A stretch of 64,000 bases of DNA from Acidobacteriota bacterium (GCA_029569255.1 JAKQUO010000019.1:273175-337174), one strand, 5' to 3'; numbered from the stretch's first letter, positions 54,476 to 63,679 are shown. Notes: generated from the letters alone by a model not told the origin. Program-made: numbers and translations.

Positions 54476-56276
54476 GGAGGGACTCCTTGCACTCCGGCCG
54501 GCGGCCGGCCGCCTCGCAGCCGGTCCGGAGGGCGGCCTCGAGGTCGAATTCGGGGACGAAGTCCTCGCCCTTGCGGACCTTGGCCGCGTAGAGCTCGGGG
54601 AAGCTCTTCATGGTCGTCAGGATGGGATTGGGCGAGGTCTGGCCCAGCCCGCACCGGCTCGTGGCCTTGACCAGCTTGCCCCAGGCCTCGAGGTCGCGGA
54701 GGTCGGCCTCGGTGCCGAGCCCCCGGACGACCTTCTCGAGCTTTTTTTTGAGCAGGACGTTGCCGGCCCGGCAGGGGACGCACCAGCCGCAGGACTCCTC
54801 GACGAAGAAGTCCATGAAGTTCCCGACGATCTCGAAGATGTCGCGCTCCGGGCCGAAGACGATGACCGAGCCGCCCGTGGCCAGGTCGGAGAAGCAGATC
54901 TTCCGGCCGAACCCGTCCTGGGCCACGCACGTTCCGGAGGGCCCGCCGACCTGGACGGCCTTGGCCCCGGCGCCGCCGGCCATCTCCAGGAGCGCGGCGA
55001 GGGTCAGGCCGTACTCGACCTCGTAGACCCCGGGCCGGCCGCAGTCGCCGGAAACGCTCAGGAGCTTGGTCCCCGCCGACTGGGGCGTGCCCATGGCCTT
55101 GAACCAGGCCGCGCCCTCGACGAGGATGCGGGCCGCGGTGGCCAGGGTCTCGACGTTGTTGACGGTCGTGGGCAGGTTCCGGTAGCCGCTCGAGACCGGG
55201 AAAGGCGGCCGGTCGCGCGGCTCGCCCCGCTTGCCCTCGGCCGACTCGAGAAGGGCCGATTCCTCGCCGCAGATATAGGCCCCGGCGCCCGACTTGATGA
55301 CGATGTCGAAGGAGAAGCCCTCGGAGCCGGCCGCGGCCCGGCCGAGGAGGCCGTCCTGCCGCATCGCCTCCAGGGCGGCCTCGAGGTGGGCCCGGAGATA
55401 GGCGTATTCCGAGCGGAGGTAGAGGACGCCCGTCCGGGCCCCGACGGCGTAGCCGGCCACGGCCATGCCCTCGAAGAGGAGGCGGGGGAGCTCCGTCAGG
55501 ATGACCCTGTCCTTGAACGTCCCGGGCTCGCCCTCGTCGGCGTTGCAGACGACGAAGCGCTCGACGGCCTTTTCGCGGCGGCAGAACTCCCACTTGAGGC
55601 CCGTCGGGAAGCCGGCCCCGCCCCGCCCGAGGAGGCCCGCCCTCTTGATCTCCTCGATGACCTTCTCGGGGGTCGTGCCGACGGCCTTGCGCAGGGCGGC
55701 GCCGCTCTCGTGGGCGCCGAAGAGGACCGGCCCTCGCTCGCGGATGTTGTTGGCGACCATGGCCCGGACGAGCTCCGACTGGTTGGCCCCGTCGCCGAGC
55801 TCGGCGACCTGGCTCGCGGCCGGCCGCCCCTCGCGGAGGCCCCGGACGAGGGCCCGGGCGCTCTCGGGGGTGAGGCGGGTGAAGACGACGCCGTCGACGA
55901 TGGCCGACGGCTCCTGGTCGTTCATGCCGATGCAGGAGGTCGGGAACAGGCCGATCCGGCCGTCGCCGGAGACCCGGCCGAAGGCGCAGCCGGCCTCGTC
56001 CTCGAAGGCCTTGGCGACGGCCGCGCGCCCCTTCATCCGCGACGTGATGGAGTCGTTGAGATAGACGGTCGACGCGCCGCGGGGGTCGGCCGAGAAGAAG
56101 TGGTAGAAGGTGACCGCGCCGCGGACCTCGGCCTCGGAGAGCTTGAGATGGGCGGCGATGCGGGCCACGGCCTCGTCGGGGACGTGGCCGAAGGCGGCCT
56201 GGACGTCGCGGACGACGTCCAGGAGGGCCGCCGGGTCCTTGGGATGCCGGTGAACGATGTCCTTCGCTTTGGCCAT
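54468..56276 (-). CDS. hoxF: Hydrogenase diaphorase HoxE-HoxF fusion (NuoE + NuoF type)
   Basis: A 602-residue flavoprotein oxidising NAD(P)H or reducing NAD(P)+. Residues 1-150 are NuoE-like, then a NuoF-like core: LLGRGGAGFPTG, NADEGEPGTFKDR (FMN/NAD sites), SGAGAYICGEESALLESAEG, and ESCGWCVPCR with a later TSRCGLGQ for the N3-type [4Fe-4S] cluster. In the NuoE part only two cysteines remain (GCAFG, and TSCIGMND where a Cys is usual in place of Asn), so its [2Fe-2S] cluster is probably absent. First gene of the hox operon. Confidence 0.92.
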   Translation of the reverse strand: MAKAKDIVHRHPKDPAALLDVVRDVQAAFGHVPDEAVARIAAHLKLSEAEVRGAVTFYHFFSADPRGASTVYLNDSITSRMKGRAAVAKAFEDEAGCAFGRVSGDGRIGLFPTSCIGMNDQEPSAIVDGVVFTRLTPESARALVRGLREGRPAASQVAELGDGANQSELVRAMVANNIRERGPVLFGAHESGAALRKAVGTTPEKVIEEIKRAGLLGRGGAGFPTGLKWEFCRREKAVERFVVCNADEGEPGTFKDRVILTELPRLLFEGMAVAGYAVGARTGVLYLRSEYAYLRAHLEAALEAMRQDGLLGRAAAGSEGFSFDIVIKSGAGAYICGEESALLESAEGKRGEPRDRPPFPVSSGYRNLPTTVNNVETLATAARILVEGAAWFKAMGTPQSAGTKLLSVSGDCGRPGVYEVEYGLTLAALLEMAGGAGAKAVQVGGPSGTCVAQDGFGRKICFSDLATGGSVIVFGPERDIFEIVGNFMDFFVEESCGWCVPCRAGNVLLKKKLEKVVRGLGTEADLRDLEAWGKLVKATSRCGLGQTSPNPILTTMKSFPELYAAKVRKGEDFVPEFDLEAALRTGCEAAGRRPECKESLHE

Positions 56277-56368
56277 GGTCGAACCCCTGGATCTAGGTTT
56301 TCGAGCGGGTTAGTTTACCACAAAAAAGGCCGTAAAAAAAACCCCCGCCGCCGGGCCGGAAAAAGGGC

Positions 56369-56398
56369 TTGATTTCAGCCCCCCGTTCGCGATAAGAT
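56369..56398 (+). promoter_or_regulatory. Promoter of the coiled-coil lipoprotein gene
   Basis: -35 TTGATT (56369-56374), 18-bp spacer, -10 TAAGAT (56393-56398). The intergenic region also holds A-runs at 56321-56327 and 56333-56341 with no hairpin. Confidence 0.5.
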
Positions 56399-56439
56399 GC
56401 GGCCAAAGAGGTATCGACAACCATCAGGAAGGAGGAGAC

Positions 56440-57132
56440 ATGAGGAAAAAGACACTGGCCGTGGCGGGCGTTTTCGTCGCCTTCTTGGTCGTCCAGGGCT
56501 GCACCTCCGCGCCCGAGAAGACCCTCCTCAAGAAATACTTCAATGCCGTCGCGATGAACGACAACGACACCATGTCGAGCATGGCCCTCGATCCCCTCCA
56601 GCCCGATATGACCTCGTGGAGCATCGTCAGCATCGGCGCGGAGAAGGTCGAGCCGGCCTCTCTCCCCGCCCTCAACGCCGCCGAGGCCGAGGCCAAGAAG
56701 GCCCAGGACGCCCAGATCGGGCCGACTCTCGACGCCGACTCGGCCCTCAAGGACGCCCAGTACGAGAAGGAGCTGGCCCGCACCGCCGCCGGCAAGGCCG
56801 CCGCCCAGAGGAACATCGACAAGTTCCAGGCCGCTTACGACGTCGAGAACGCCAAGATGCAGGAGTTCAAGAGGGTCTACAACGCGGCCAAGAAGGCCGC
56901 CGCCGACGAGGAGGAGATGACGATGTTCTCCCTCGGCCAGCGGGACCTGCCGGTGGTCCGCTCCCTGACGGGGGACGTCCACTCGAAGGACGTCGAGATC
57001 GCCATCGTCCTCAAGAACGGCCAGACCAAGAACTACAAGCTCATGATGAGGCAGTACCTGCTCCGGGACGAGGCCATCAACCTCCCCCACCGCGGCCGCT
57101 GGGTCATCATCAAGTTCGAGCCCCTCTCCTAA
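56440..57132 (+). CDS. Lipoprotein with a central coiled coil, function unknown
   Basis: A 230-residue exported protein: signal with lipobox VVQGC (Cys about residue 21), then EKTLLKKYFNAVAMNDNDTM, a segment known from other small lipoproteins of this group but of no known function. Residues about 75-170 are rich in Ala, Lys and Glu and should form coiled coil. The C-terminal 55 residues alternate beta strands (DVEIAIVLKNGQ, RWVIIKFEPLS). SD AGGAAGGAGG before ATG 56440, its own promoter upstream, and it ends before the tRNA genes. Confidence 0.75.
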   Translation: MRKKTLAVAGVFVAFLVVQGCTSAPEKTLLKKYFNAVAMNDNDTMSSMALDPLQPDMTSWSIVSIGAEKVEPASLPALNAAEAEAKKAQDAQIGPTLDADSALKDAQYEKELARTAAGKAAAQRNIDKFQAAYDVENAKMQEFKRVYNAAKKAAADEEEMTMFSLGQRDLPVVRSLTGDVHSKDVEIAIVLKNGQTKNYKLMMRQYLLRDEAINLPHRGRWVIIKFEPLS

Positions 57133-57159
57133 GGGACCCGGGGCCCAGGCCCGACGCGA

Positions 57160-57187
57160 TTGACTCCGTCCCCCCCGTCACTATAAT
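57160..57187 (+). promoter_or_regulatory. Promoter of the tRNA-Lys/tRNA-Glu genes
   Basis: -35 TTGACT (57160-57165), 16-bp spacer, -10 TATAAT (57182-57187), ending 13 bp before tRNA-Lys. Confidence 0.75.
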
Positions 57188-57200
57188 AGTGTTCTTTTCG

Positions 57201-57272
57201 GGGCCGTTAGCTCAGTGGCAGAGCACCGGCCTTTTAAGCCGGGTGTCGCTGGTTCGAATCCAGCACGGCTCA
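57201..57272 (+). tRNA. tRNA-Lys (anticodon TTT)
   Basis: Acceptor arms GGGCCGT and ACGGCTC pair with one G-T; anticodon loop CTTTTAA gives TTT; T-arm GGTTCGAATCC is standard. CCA is not encoded. Confidence 0.95.
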
Positions 57273-57281
57273 CAGGTTCTC

Positions 57282-57354
57282 GCCCCTGTCGTCTAGAGGC
57301 CCAGGACACTGCCCTTTCAAGGCGGCAACACGGGTTCGAATCCCGTCGGGGGCG
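57282..57354 (+). tRNA. tRNA-Glu (anticodon TTC)
   Basis: Acceptor arms GCCCCTG and CGGGGGC; anticodon loop CTTTCAA gives TTC; T-arm ACGGGTTCGAATCCCGT. Nine bases after tRNA-Lys, same transcript. Confidence 0.95.
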
Positions 57355-57384
57355 CTTCCTTAGAACACCTACTCAGATATCTCG

Positions 57385-57421
57385 CAGAAACCGGGCTCCG
57401 TGAATCTCCGCCCGGTTTCTG
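57385..57421. terminator. Hairpin after tRNA genes, likely terminator
   Basis: CAGAAACCGGGC (57385-57396) pairs perfectly with GCCCGGTTTCTG (57410-57421) over a 13-nt loop, between convergent tRNA genes. The T-tract after it is weak, but TTTCTG belongs to the stem end. Confidence 0.55.
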
Positions 57422-57454
57422 CCTCCTCCGCTCCGCTATCGCTCCGCTACGGGA

Positions 57455-57526
57455 TGGGCGGTGCAGGGTTCGAACCTGCGGCCCCCGGCTTGTAAAACCG
57501 ATGCTCTACCGCTGAGCTAACCGCCC
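57455..57526 (-). tRNA. tRNA-Val (anticodon TAC)
   Basis: On the minus strand acceptor arms GGGCGGT and ACCGCCC pair fully; anticodon loop TTTACAA gives TAC; T-arm CAGGTTCGAACCCTG. Convergent to the Lys/Glu pair. Confidence 0.93.
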
Positions 57527-57602
57527 GTCCGCGGTCTCTAGCGTAGGTAAAGCCCCCCGGGCTGTCAAGGCGAAGGCCCCCCGGCCTTCCAGGGGCGGTC
57601 AT

Positions 57603-57631
57603 TTGACTTCCGGCGCCCCCTATGTTAGATT
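57603..57631 (+). promoter_or_regulatory. rplU operon promoter
   Basis: -35 TTGACT (57603-57608), 17-bp spacer, -10 TAGATT (57626-57631), leaving a short leader of about 35 bases before rplU. Confidence 0.65.
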
Positions 57632-57673
57632 TGCTGTTCCATTCGAGCATCCCAATCTAAGGGTAGGCCCACA

Positions 57674-58210
57674 ATGCACGCAGTGATCCTGACAGGCGGC
57701 CGGCAGTACCGCGTCAAGGAAGGCGATGTCATCTCGATCGAGAAGCTCGGCTTGGCCCCGGGGCGGAAGGCCCATTTCGACCAGGTCCTCCTCATCGAGG
57801 ACGGCGAGAAGATCCAGGTCGGGACCCCGGTCCTCGGCAACGCCATGGTCCTCGGCCTCGTCCTCGAGAACTACCGCGACGAGAAGGTCATCGTCTTCAA
57901 GAAGAAGCGGAGGAAGCAGTACCGCCGGACCCGCGGCCACCGCCAGTCGCTGACCAAGGTCCGCGTCACCCGGATCGCGGCCGACCGGGCCCTGATCACG
58001 GCGGAGGACCTGGCCGAGGAGAAGCCGGCCCCGGCCGAGAAGCCCGCTCCGCCCGCCAAGCCCAAGCCGGCGCCCGTCCCGGCCCCGGCGCCAGCGAAGG
58101 CCGCGGCCAAGCCCAAGCCGGCCGGAAAGGAAGCGGCCGGGAAGGAGCCCGCCAAGGCCAAGGCGGCCAAGAAGCCGGCTTCCCCGAAGAAGAGAACGAC
58201 CAAGGAGTGA
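57674..58210 (+). CDS. rplU: Ribosomal protein bL21 with a long Ala/Pro/Lys tail
   Basis: A 178-residue bL21. The first 103 residues are the normal protein (VILTGGRQYRVKEGDVISIE, KKKRRKQYRRTRGHRQSLT). The other 75 residues are low complexity, built of Pro-Ala-Lys repeats, unlike the usual 103-residue bL21. Such tails occur in some phyla and probably extend from the ribosome surface. First gene of rplU-rpmA-obg-nadD-rsfS. Confidence 0.95.
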   Translation: MHAVILTGGRQYRVKEGDVISIEKLGLAPGRKAHFDQVLLIEDGEKIQVGTPVLGNAMVLGLVLENYRDEKVIVFKKKRRKQYRRTRGHRQSLTKVRVTRIAADRALITAEDLAEEKPAPAEKPAPPAKPKPAPVPAPAPAKAAAKPKPAGKEAAGKEPAKAKAAKKPASPKKRTTKE

Positions 58211-58213
58211 GCC

Positions 58214-58468
58214 ATGGCCAGCAAGAAATCGGGCGGCGCCGGGAAGAACGGCCGCGACAGCTGCGGGAAGCGCCTCGGCGTCAAGCGCCATGGCGGCCAG
58301 GCCGTCAAGGCCGGCTCGATCATCGTCCGCCAGAGGGGCACGCCGATCAAACCCGGCCCGAACGTCGGCCGGGGCCAGGACGACACCCTGTTCGCCACGG
58401 TCGCCGGGACGGTCCGGTTCGCCGACAAGGGGCGCAAGGGGAAGTTCGTCTCCGTCGTGCCCGCCTAG
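58214..58468 (+). CDS. rpmA: Ribosomal protein bL27
   Basis: An 84-residue bL27: [20 protein letters not shown] and [21 protein letters not shown] are diagnostic. The N-terminus is [15 protein letters not shown] with no cleavable leader as in Firmicutes. Three bases after rplU. Confidence 0.98.
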   Translation: MASKKSGGAGKNGRDSCGKRLGVKRHGGQAVKAGSIIVRQRGTPIKPGPNVGRGQDDTLFATVAGTVRFADKGRKGKFVSVVPA

Positions 58469-58486
58469 GGAAGGTCCCCGTCCCCG

Positions 58487-59514
<1,028 letters not shown>

Positions 59515-59515
<1 letters not shown>

Positions 59516-60171
59516 TGGAGGCGCTCGGCCTCTTCGGCGGCACGTTCGACCCCGTCCATCTCGGCCACCTGCGGGCCGCGGCGGAGGTCCGCCGCAAGGC
59601 CGGGCTCGACCGGGTCCTGCTCATCCCGTCCTACCTCCCGCCGCACAAGGCCCCGGGGGCCGCGGCCCCGGCGGCCGACCGGCTGCGGATGGTCGAGCTG
59701 GCCGTCCGGCGCCGGGCCGGCCTCGAGCCCTCGGCCGTCGAGGTCGAGGCCGGGGAGACGTCGTATTCCTTCCTGACCCTGCGCAAGGTCCGGGCGCTCC
59801 GCCCCCGGGCCCGCCTGTTCTTCATCCTCGGCGTCGACGCCTTCCTCGAGATCGGGACCTGGCGCGAATACCGGCGCCTCCTCGGGGAGTGCCTCTTCAT
59901 CGTCACCGGCCGGCCGGGCTTCGAGCTCGAGCGGGCCCGGGACGTCCTCGGCGGCCGCCTCCGGGACGCCATCGGCCCGTTCCCGCCGGGCGCGAGGGCG
60001 GGAGGGCGCCTGCCGCCGGGGCGCCGCGTCTTCCTCATGCCCATCCGGGCCCTGGACGTGTCCTCGACCGCCATCCGGGAGAAGGCCCGCCGCGGCCTCT
60101 CCGTCGAGGGGCTCGTCCCCCGGGCCGTCGCCGCCTATATCCGCGAGCGCGGACTCTACCGAGGTCGATAG
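59515..60171 (+). CDS. nadD: Nicotinate-nucleotide adenylyltransferase
   Basis: A 218-residue NadD, making nicotinate adenine dinucleotide in NAD synthesis. GLFGGTFDPVHLGHL carries the nucleotide-binding HxGH motif; LIPSYLPPHK binds the substrate; FILGVDAFLEIGTWREY and VSSTAIREKARRG are typical. ATG 59515 overlaps the obg stop by one base (TGATG). Confidence 0.96.
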
Positions 60172-60176
60172 GAGCC

Positions 60177-60548
60177 ATGGCCGAAGACAAGAGAAAACGG
60201 TTCACCAAGCGCGGCCTGCCGGCGAACGTCCGGCTGGCCGTCGAGGCCTCGATGGCCCGCAAGGCCGAGGACGTCTGCGTCCTCGACCTGCGCGAGATCT
60301 CCTCGTTCACCGACTTCTTCCTCGTCATGCACGGGAACTCGTCGCGCCAGAACCTGGCCGTCGCCGAGGCCGTCGAGGCCGCCCTCAGGCCGGCCGGGCT
60401 GCGGCCGCTGAGCGTCGAGGGCCGGGAGAAGGCCGAATGGGTCCTCCTCGACTACGGCTCGCTCGTCGTCCACGTGTTCTCCCGGGCCGCTCGGGACCAC
60501 TACGGCCTCGAGTCGCTCTGGGGCGACGCCCCCCGCCTGGACTTCTGA
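60177..60548 (+). CDS. rsfS: Ribosome silencing factor RsfS
   Basis: A 123-residue RsfS/YbeB: DVCVLDLREISSFTDFFLVMHG, NSSRQNLAVAEAV, EWVLLDYGSLVVHVFSRAARDHYGLESLWGD across the last 45 residues. It binds L14 and blocks subunit joining when starved. AGGAG five bases before ATG 60177, following nadD by five bp. Confidence 0.97.
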   Translation: MAEDKRKRFTKRGLPANVRLAVEASMARKAEDVCVLDLREISSFTDFFLVMHGNSSRQNLAVAEAVEAALRPAGLRPLSVEGREKAEWVLLDYGSLVVHVFSRAARDHYGLESLWGDAPRLDF

Positions 60549-60558
60549 GCCGGAGGGG

Positions 60559-60587
60559 TTGACAAGCCCCGGTCGAATCGCTATTGT
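60559..60587 (+). promoter_or_regulatory. rlmH promoter
   Basis: -35 TTGACA (60559-60564), 17-bp spacer, -10 TATTGT (60582-60587), 18 bp before rlmH. It may follow rsfS readthrough. Confidence 0.65.
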
Positions 60588-60605
60588 ATCGGCGCGTTTC
60601 CGGCG

Positions 60606-61073
60606 ATGCGGCTGAAATTCCTCTGGCCCGGACGGACGAGGAGCCCTGAGCTCCGGGGGTTGCAGGCTCTCTACGAGACGCGCATCGGGGCCCTGGCGGC
60701 CTGCGAGGTCATCGAGACCCGCGAGGCCCGCGGGCTCGAGGAAAGGCACGCCGGGAGGATCAAGGACCTCGAGGCGCGGGGGTTGGAGAAGCACCTCGAA
60801 GGGGCCTGCGTGATCTGTCTCGACGACCGCGGGAAGGAGATGACGTCCGATGAGCTGGCCGCGTTCCTGCGCCGCAAGTCGATGGAGGCGGGCAAGCCGA
60901 TGGTCTTCGTCGTCGGCGGGTTCCTCGGCCTCGCGGACCGCGTCTTGGAGAGGGCCGACATGAGGCTCGCGCTGTCGCGGCTGACCCTCTCCCACGAGCT
61001 CGCCCGCGTCGTGCTGCTCGAGCAGGTCTACCGGGCCCTGACCGTCATCGGGGGCCGGCACTACGCCAAGTGA
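60606..61073 (+). CDS. rlmH: 23S rRNA (pseudouridine-1915-N3) methyltransferase RlmH
   Basis: A 155-residue SPOUT methyltransferase acting on 70S ribosomes. The knot region FVVGGFLGLADRV and LSRLTLSHELARVVLLEQVYRAL, ending GGRHYAK (usually HYH/NxK), are diagnostic. ATG 60606 has little SD and lies 18 bases after the -10, so the leader is very short. Confidence 0.95.
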   Translation: MRLKFLWPGRTRSPELRGLQALYETRIGALAACEVIETREARGLEERHAGRIKDLEARGLEKHLEGACVICLDDRGKEMTSDELAAFLRRKSMEAGKPMVFVVGGFLGLADRVLERADMRLALSRLTLSHELARVVLLEQVYRALTVIGGRHYAK

Positions 61074-61083
61074 GAGGATTGCC

Positions 61084-61455
61084 ATGGCCAAGAAGCTGAG
61101 CAAGAAGGACCAGGACAAGTTCCGGGCGGTGCTCGCCGCGAAGAGGGAGAGCATCACCGACAAGCTCACCAAGACCATCTCGGAGAGCAAGGAGATGGAG
61201 GTCAACGTCGCCCAGGACGTGGTGGACAAGGCCGAGACGTCCTATAGCAAGGAGTTCCTTCTCAGCCTCTCGGACGGCGAGCGCAGGCAGCTCCTGCTCA
61301 TCGACGAGGCCCTGAAGCGGCTCGAGCGCGGCGGGTTCGGCGTCTGCCAGGTCTGCGGCAAGGAGATCGGGGCCAAGCGGATCGCGGCCATCCCCTGGAC
61401 GCCCCTCTGCATCGAATGCCAGGAGAAGGCCGAGGCCGAGCAGCGGACCGCGTGA
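61084..61455 (+). CDS. DksA/TraR family zinc-finger protein
   Basis: A 123-residue DksA-like protein that binds RNA polymerase through its secondary channel. Coiled-coil N-part (about residues 1-85), then zinc finger CQVCGKEIGAKRIAAIPWTPLCIEC with four Cys. Shorter than E. coli DksA (151). SD GAGGATT before ATG 61084; overlaps comF by GTGA. Confidence 0.92.
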   Translation: MAKKLSKKDQDKFRAVLAAKRESITDKLTKTISESKEMEVNVAQDVVDKAETSYSKEFLLSLSDGERRQLLLIDEALKRLERGGFGVCQVCGKEIGAKRIAAIPWTPLCIECQEKAEAEQRTA

Positions 61456-62198
61456 CCGGTCCCGTCCGGGCCGGCGCGCGGGCCCTGGCCAAGCTGGCCG
61501 AGCTCCTCGTCTTCCCCTCCTCCTGCCGGCTGTGCGGCGCCCTCCTGGAGCGCCCCGGCGAGAGGATCGTCTGCCGCGACTGCCTCGGCCGCCTCTCGCC
61601 GCGCCGCGGTCCCGCCTGCCCGGCCTGCGGCCGGTTCTTCGAAGGCGAGGCCGGAGACCGCCTCTGCGGGCGCTGCCTCGCCGGCCGCCCGGCTTTCTCG
61701 GCCCACCGCTCCTGCGCCGCCTACGGCGGCCCGCTCAAGGACGTCATCCTGCTGTTCAAGTACCGGCGCTGCGCCCCGCTGGCCGTTCCCTTGGCCCGGT
61801 TCGCCGAGGCCGCGCTCGGGGGAGAGGCGGCGCTGTGGGAGGGGGCGGACGCCCTCGTGCCGGTGCCGCTCCACCGGGCCCGGCGGCGCGAGCGGGGCTT
61901 CAACCAGGCCCTGCTCCTGGCCCGCGAGCTGGGACGGCGGCGGGGCCTCGAGGTCCTGCGGGGCTCGCTCGTCAAGGTCCGCAACGTCGCCGCCCAGGCC
62001 GGCCTGCGCGCCGCCGAGCGGGAGCGGAACGTCGTCGGGGCCTACGCCGTGAGGCGGCGGGAGAAGGTGCGCGGCCGGGTCCTCGTCCTCGTCGACGACG
62101 TCACGACGACCGGGGCCACTCTCCGCGAGTGCGCCCGGGCGCTCGCCGAGGCCGGGGCGAAGGACGTCCGGGCCCTCACCCTCGCCCAAGCCCTCTGA
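61452..62198 (+). CDS. comF: ComF family phosphoribosyltransferase-like protein
   Basis: A 248-residue ComF needed for DNA uptake in transformable bacteria. Zinc-binding N-part with CRLCGALL, CRDCLGRL, CPACGRF and CGRCLAG; phosphoribosyltransferase-like core with VPVPLHRARRRERGFNQALLLA, VLVLVDDVTTTGATL. GTG 61452 overlaps dksA stop (GTGA). Goes with dprA and comEA in the same window. Confidence 0.93.
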   Translation: MTGPVRAGARALAKLAELLVFPSSCRLCGALLERPGERIVCRDCLGRLSPRRGPACPACGRFFEGEAGDRLCGRCLAGRPAFSAHRSCAAYGGPLKDVILLFKYRRCAPLAVPLARFAEAALGGEAALWEGADALVPVPLHRARRRERGFNQALLLARELGRRRGLEVLRGSLVKVRNVAAQAGLRAAERERNVVGAYAVRRREKVRGRVLVLVDDVTTTGATLRECARALAEAGAKDVRALTLAQAL

Positions 62199-62208
62199 GC
62201 GAAACAAA

Positions 62209-62350
62209 GTCCTTCCCCGGATCCCGGGGAATCCCTCTCTCGGGCTTTGGCCCGGGGATGTCCTCTTGCTCCCCGGCCCCCCTCCTCCCGCAGCGGGGAT
62301 CCGCGAGGACGATCCCCTCACCGCCTCGAGAGGGGATCCCGGGAATGGGA
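62209..62350. repeat. Inverted-repeat element after comF, copy 2
   Basis: About 140 bp: CCCGGGGAATCCCTCTCTCG near 62224 matches the reverse complement of CGAGAGGGGATCCCGGGAAT ending at about 62346, so the whole stretch can fold as a long hairpin. The interior CTCTCTCGGGCTTTGGCCC, GCTCCCCGGCCCCC and CCGCCTCGAGAGGG aligns with 32483-32580. Non-coding. Confidence 0.55.
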
Positions 62351-62356
62351 GATGAA

Positions 62357-62388
62357 CAAAAAAAGGGCGGCTCCCGGAGGAGCCGCCC
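62357..62388 (-). terminator. Rho-independent terminator of hsp20
   Basis: GGGCGGCTCC (62365-62374) pairs perfectly with GGAGCCGCCC (62379-62388); on the minus strand seven T follow (62358-62364). It lies 25 bp beyond the hsp20 stop. Confidence 0.9.
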
Positions 62389-62413
62389 GAAAAAGAGCTG
62401 TCGGGCGCGCCCG

Positions 62414-62893
62414 CTACTTCTTGTTCTTGTCGGCCTGGGGCGCGGCGGTCGGCTTGAGGATCTTGACCTTGCGGGGCTTGAGCTCGGCCCGCTTGGGCAT
62501 GCGGATCTTGAGGACGCCGTTTTCGTGCTCGGCCTCGATCCTGTCCTGGTCGATGTAGCTCGGCAGGGCGAAGGACCGGAAGAAGGAGCCGTAGGACCGC
62601 TCGATGCGATGGTAGTTCTCCTCCTTGGTCTCCTTCTCGAACTTCCGCTCGCCGCGCAGGGTCAGATTGTTGTCCTCGACCTTGATCTCGACGTCCTTCT
62701 CGTCGACGCCGGGGATCTCGGCGGCCAGCACGACCTCGTTCTCCGTCTCGTAGATGTCGACGGACGGGGCCCAGGCGCCCGGGATGAGGTCCTTCTCTTC
62801 GGACTTGGCGCCGGTCATGTCCTCGAAGAGCCGGTTCATCCTGTCCCTGAGGGTGATCATGTCCCTGTAGGGATCCCATCTGATGATAGCCAT
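62414..62893 (-). CDS. Small heat-shock protein Hsp20 (alpha-crystallin type)
   Basis: A 159-residue sHsp: N-arm AIIRWDPYRDMITLRDRMNRLFED, alpha-crystallin domain (APSVDIYETENEVVLAAEIPGV, then the ENGVLKIRMPK signature), and a Lys-rich C-terminus. It holds unfolding proteins in the cytoplasm. Strong promoter with an AT-rich leader and SD GGAGG lie upstream, and a clear terminator follows: a single-gene unit. Confidence 0.95.
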   Translation of the reverse strand: MAIIRWDPYRDMITLRDRMNRLFEDMTGAKSEEKDLIPGAWAPSVDIYETENEVVLAAEIPGVDEKDVEIKVEDNNLTLRGERKFEKETKEENYHRIERSYGSFFRSFALPSYIDQDRIEAEHENGVLKIRMPKRAELKPRKVKILKPTAAPQADKNKK

Positions 62894-62929
62894 ATCCTAC
62901 CTCCGTGAGTTAAATCTTAGTACGGTTAT

Positions 62930-62958
62930 AATATAATATCTTAGCGTTGATTTGTCAA
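62930..62958 (-). promoter_or_regulatory. hsp20 promoter
   Basis: On the minus strand -35 TTGACA (62953-62958), 17-bp spacer, -10 TATATT (62930-62935). No CIRCE element (TTAGCACTC repeat) is seen, although the leader is very AT-rich. Confidence 0.7.
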
Positions 62959-62998
62959 GCATTGGGCAAAATTTTTTTGTAAGTTCATAATCAACAAC

Positions 62999-63670
62999 TT
63001 ATGCGCCTTCGACGAGGACCGTCGCCTCGCCTTTCGGCGGCCGGCCGGCCAGAGAGGAGGCCAGTTCGCCGGCCCGGCCCCGCAGGAACTCCTCGTGGAC
63101 CTTGGTCAGCTCCCGGGCGACGACCACCCTGCGGTCGCCCAGGACCTCGGCCACGGCGGCCAGGAAGTCCGGGAGCCGGCGGGTCGGCAGGTAGAACACG
63201 AGGGTGGCCTCCGCCGCCGCGAGGGCCCGGAGGGCCTTCCTCAGGCCGGCCGCCTTGGGCGGCGCGAAGCCGGCGAAGAGGAAGCGGTGGGTCGGCAGCC
63301 CGGCCGCGGAGAGCGCGGCCGTGACGGCCGAGGGGCCCGGGACGGGCACGACAGCCAGGCCCTCCTCGAGGGCCGCCCGGATGAGGGGGAAGCCCGGGTC
63401 GGAGATCCCCGGGGTCCCCGCGTCCGAGACCAGCGCGACGTCGCGGCCTTCCTTGAGCATCCGGACGAGCTCGGGGACGCGCCGCCCCTCCCGCGGCTGG
63501 TAATAGCTGATGAGCGGTTTCCGGATCCCGTACCTGTTCAGGAGCTTGAGCGTCTGCCGGGTGTCCTCGCAGGCGACGGCCGCGACCTCGCCGAGGACGC
63601 GCAGGGCCCGGAGCGTGATGTCCTCGAGGTTGCCGATGGGCGTCGCGACGACGAAGAGGCGGCCGGCCAC
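62999..63670 (-). CDS. rsmI: 16S rRNA 2'-O-methyltransferase RsmI
   Basis: A 223-residue RsmI acting on C1402. Motifs: VVATPIGNLEDITLRALRVL, ACEDTRQTLKLLNRYGI, SDAGTPGISDPGFPLIRAA and VPGPSAVTAALSAAGLP. GTG start 63670, 9 bp after nadE. Slightly shorter at the C-terminus than E. coli RsmI (286). Confidence 0.95.
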   Translation of the reverse strand: MAGRLFVVATPIGNLEDITLRALRVLGEVAAVACEDTRQTLKLLNRYGIRKPLISYYQPREGRRVPELVRMLKEGRDVALVSDAGTPGISDPGFPLIRAALEEGLAVVPVPGPSAVTAALSAAGLPTHRFLFAGFAPPKAAGLRKALRALAAAEATLVFYLPTRRLPDFLAAVAEVLGDRRVVVARELTKVHEEFLRGRAGELASSLAGRPPKGEATVLVEGA

Positions 63671-63679
63671 GTCCGCGCC

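Noticed and set aside
56281-56345. A/T runs upstream of hoxEF as an intrinsic terminator
   Set aside because: No stable stem precedes the T-run on either strand.
57632-57673. L21 autoregulatory leader RNA
   Set aside because: The leader is only about 35 bases and no known leader structure could be folded with confidence.
62894-62998. CIRCE (HrcA) element upstream of hsp20
   Set aside because: TTAG and TTAGCG words occur but not the spaced inverted repeat TTAGCACTC-N9-GAGTGCTAA.
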